A DNA stretch of 64,000 nucleotides, from contig NZ_MKKC01000098.1 of NCBI RefSeq assembly GCF_001942255.1, positions 62,001 to 126,000 of the forward strand, read 5' to 3'. The position numbers and the translations under genes are program-made. Below are positions 62,582 to 64,000 of the stretch, in pieces. Below the pieces are notes generated by a model that did not search any database, was not told the origin of the DNA, and saw nothing but the letters and a program-made list of their open reading frames with translations. This DNA comes from Nocardiopsis sp. CNR-923. Lineage in GTDB: Bacteria > Actinomycetota > Actinomycetes > Streptosporangiales > Streptosporangiaceae. The first letter of the stretch is position 1. Each line of letters starts with the position of its first letter.

Positions 62582-63094
62582 TCAGTCAGCGAGGTCGAGC
62601 AGGCCGCCCGGCGGGTCGACGACGAGTCGGCCTCCGGTCACGTCGACCTCGGGGACCAGGGCGGACACGAACGGCACGAGGACCTCGCGCCCCTCGTCGG
62701 TGGTCACGACCAACACGTCCTGCGCGTGGTGGAGCACGTCCTCCACGGTGCCGACCAACTCCCCGCCGGTGGTCACCACGGCCAGTCCGATGAGCTCGTG
62801 GTCGTGGAACTCGTCCGGGTCACCGGTCGGCCCGATGTCGGCGGAGTCCACGAGCAGGGCGGTGCCGCGCAACTCCTCGGCGGCGTCCCGGTCCGCGACG
62901 CCCTCGAAGCGCACGATCAGCCTCCCGCTGTGGCGGCGGCTCGCGGTGACGCGCAGCGGCCCCGCGTCGGCGGGGTCGGTGGTCAGCACGGAGCCCACGG
63001 CGAACCGCTGCGCCGGGTCGTCGGTGCGCACGTCGACGGCCACGTCACCGCGCACCCCGTGCGCACGGCCGATCCGGCCGACGACGAGCAGCAT
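62582..63094 (-). CDS. rimM: Ribosome maturation factor RimM
   Basis: The 170-residue protein begins MLLVVGRIGRAHGVRGDVAV, typical of RimM, with the C-terminal PRC-barrel (EFHDHELIGLAVVTTGGEL, VLVPFVSALVPEVD). It assists 16S processing and S19 assembly. GGATGGAG lies before the ATG. Confidence 0.96.
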   Translation of the reverse strand: MLLVVGRIGRAHGVRGDVAVDVRTDDPAQRFAVGSVLTTDPADAGPLRVTASRRHSGRLIVRFEGVADRDAAEELRGTALLVDSADIGPTGDPDEFHDHELIGLAVVTTGGELVGTVEDVLHHAQDVLVVTTDEGREVLVPFVSALVPEVDVTGGRLVVDPPGGLLDLAD

Positions 63095-63209
63095 GGAACT
63101 CCATCCCTCCCTGGTGCCCGGCCCGCGGGGGCCGGAACGACGGCGCGGGGACGGGCCCCGGGCACGACTGCGGGGCGCGACCGGCCCGGGCGGCGCCCCG
63201 AGAGGCGGG

Positions 63210-63452
63210 TCAGCGCACCTCGTGCAGGTCCAGCAGGTCCACACGGACGTAGCGGCCCCCGGACAGGGAGCCGATCACGGTCCGCAGCGCCTTGGCGGTA
63301 CGGCCGTTGCGGCCGATCACCTTGCCAAGGTCGTCGGGGTGGACCCGGACCTCCAGGACCTTGCCCTTGCGGAGCCTCCTGGCTCGCACCTGGACGTCGT
63401 CGGAGTTCGCGACGATCCCCTTCACGAGGTGCTCAAGCGCCTCTTCCAGCAC
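63210..63452 (-). CDS. khpA: KH-domain RNA-binding protein KhpA
   Basis: The 80-residue protein is a single KH domain: VRVHPDDLGKVIGRNGRTAKALR carries the GxxG loop (GRNG). It lies one base after rpsP, the usual site for khpA, which works as an RNA-binding dimer. Confidence 0.95.
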   Translation of the reverse strand: MLEEALEHLVKGIVANSDDVQVRARRLRKGKVLEVRVHPDDLGKVIGRNGRTAKALRTVIGSLSGGRYVRVDLLDLHEVR

Positions 63453-63453
63453 G

Positions 63454-63912
63454 TCAGGCCTCGCCCTCGGACTTCTCCGCCTCGGCGGTCTCGGCGGGCT
63501 TCTCGGCCGCCTTGTCCGCCTTCTTCTCGGACTTCTTGGCCTTGCCCTTGGGCTCGCCGCCGGGAAGCACGAGCTCCTTCAGCGCGGCCTGGAAGGCGGC
63601 CTCCTTGGCCTCGGGGTCCCTGGCCTCGGCGACCTGGAGCGGAGCCGGAGCGGGCAGTCCCTTGAACTTCTGCCAGTCACCGGTCTTGCGCAGGAGGACC
63701 TTCACCGCGTCGGACGGCTGAGCGCCCACGGACAGCCAGTACTGGGCCCGCTCGGAGTCGACCTCGATGAGGCTCGGGTGCTCCTTGGGGTGGTACTTGC
63801 CGATCTCCTCGATCGCCTTGCCGTCACGCTTGCTGCGGGCGTCGGCGACGATGATGCGGTACTGGGGCGTACGGATCTTCCCCATACGCTTGAGCTTCAG
63901 TTTGACAGCCAC
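63454..63912 (-). CDS. rpsP: 30S ribosomal protein S16
   Basis: The 152-residue S16 begins [20 protein letters not shown] with [18 protein letters not shown] and [15 protein letters not shown]. It has the actinobacterial Lys/Ala/Glu-rich C-terminal extension of about 60 residues. GTG start 63912 follows GGAGAAG. First visible gene of the rpsP-khpA-rimM-trmD-rplS operon. Confidence 0.97.
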   Translation of the reverse strand: MAVKLKLKRMGKIRTPQYRIIVADARSKRDGKAIEEIGKYHPKEHPSLIEVDSERAQYWLSVGAQPSDAVKVLLRKTGDWQKFKGLPAPAPLQVAEARDPEAKEAAFQAALKELVLPGGEPKGKAKKSEKKADKAAEKPAETAEAEKSEGEA

Positions 63913-64000
63913 TGGAGTGGTCTTCTCCCGATTAACGGTGTTAGGCGCCCGGCGACGAACCACGTGGGGCTGTGGCACCCGCCAAGGCTGACGTGGGTGG

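Noticed and set aside
63102-63201. GC-rich imperfect hairpins between khpA and rimM
   Set aside because: Several weak overlapping stems (about 8 bases) are possible, as in most GC-rich spacers. None stands out.

Overview
The window is very GC-rich actinobacterial DNA (GTG/TTG starts and GGAGG-type ribosome binding sites are common). A conservon, XRE-DUF5753/DUF397 regulators, a GlgE-type glucan pathway and the ribosomal/tsf/pyrH block suggest a filamentous actinomycete. Nocardiopsis or a relative is my guess from gene content; I cannot prove the genus from the sequence.

Layout. 1-5444: end of an unknown gene, a palindromic operator, a degenerate ABC ATPase with a YhgE/Pip membrane protein, their probable TetR repressor, a DUF3592 protein and a VanZ/RDD membrane protein. 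5986-13159: a conservon (sensor kinase, roadblock, DUF742, small GTPase) followed by a miniature and a full-length MpaB-family oxygenase gene and an MFS transporter. 13283-22621: an envelope glycan region with the decaprenylphosphoryl-arabinose (DPA) genes dprE2-dprE1-ubiA, a DUF3068 protein, an acyltransferase, a GT-C-like membrane protein and two methyltransferases; both divergent promoters carry a KstR-like palindrome. 22655-26165: HTH/DUF5753/DUF397 regulators mixed with truncated or broken genes. 26438-31919: etfA, etfB, a membrane Ser/Thr kinase and an enoyl-CoA hydratase. 31983-35148: an ECF transporter (YkoE/D/C type) behind a TPP riboswitch. 35239-37748: a class A penicillin-binding protein. 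38499-46652: the trehalose to alpha-glucan operon glgE-treS-mak-glgB, with a perfect Crp-type site upstream. 46779-49255: a membrane protein, an NB-ARC relic and an aminotransferase. 49349-63912: the conserved minus-strand housekeeping block cdsA-frr-pyrH-tsf-rpsB, xerC-ridA, dprA-comM-yraN, DUF2469, lepB, rplS-trmD-rimM-khpA-rpsP.

A technical point governs the annotation. About fifteen otherwise well-conserved genes contain reading-frame breaks, roughly 23 in total, and the frame arithmetic of every one fits a single missing base. None needs an extra base. This is best read as systematic deletion error in the assembly, so I annotate these genes as whole CDSs and give approximate break points. 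The stop codon in the DUF5753 relic at 25512 and the truncated genes near 22.7, 26.1 and 47.6 kb are not explained this way and look like real decay.

How the parts work together. TreS, maltokinase, GlgE and GlgB convert trehalose through maltose and maltose-1-phosphate to branched alpha-glucan. DprE1/DprE2/UbiA should make the lipid-linked arabinofuranose donor, and the neighbouring GT-C, acyltransferase and methyltransferases could build or decorate an envelope glycan. The conservon is a G-protein-like signalling module beside an oxidase and an exporter. I found no tRNA, rRNA, CRISPR array, insertion sequence or prophage.
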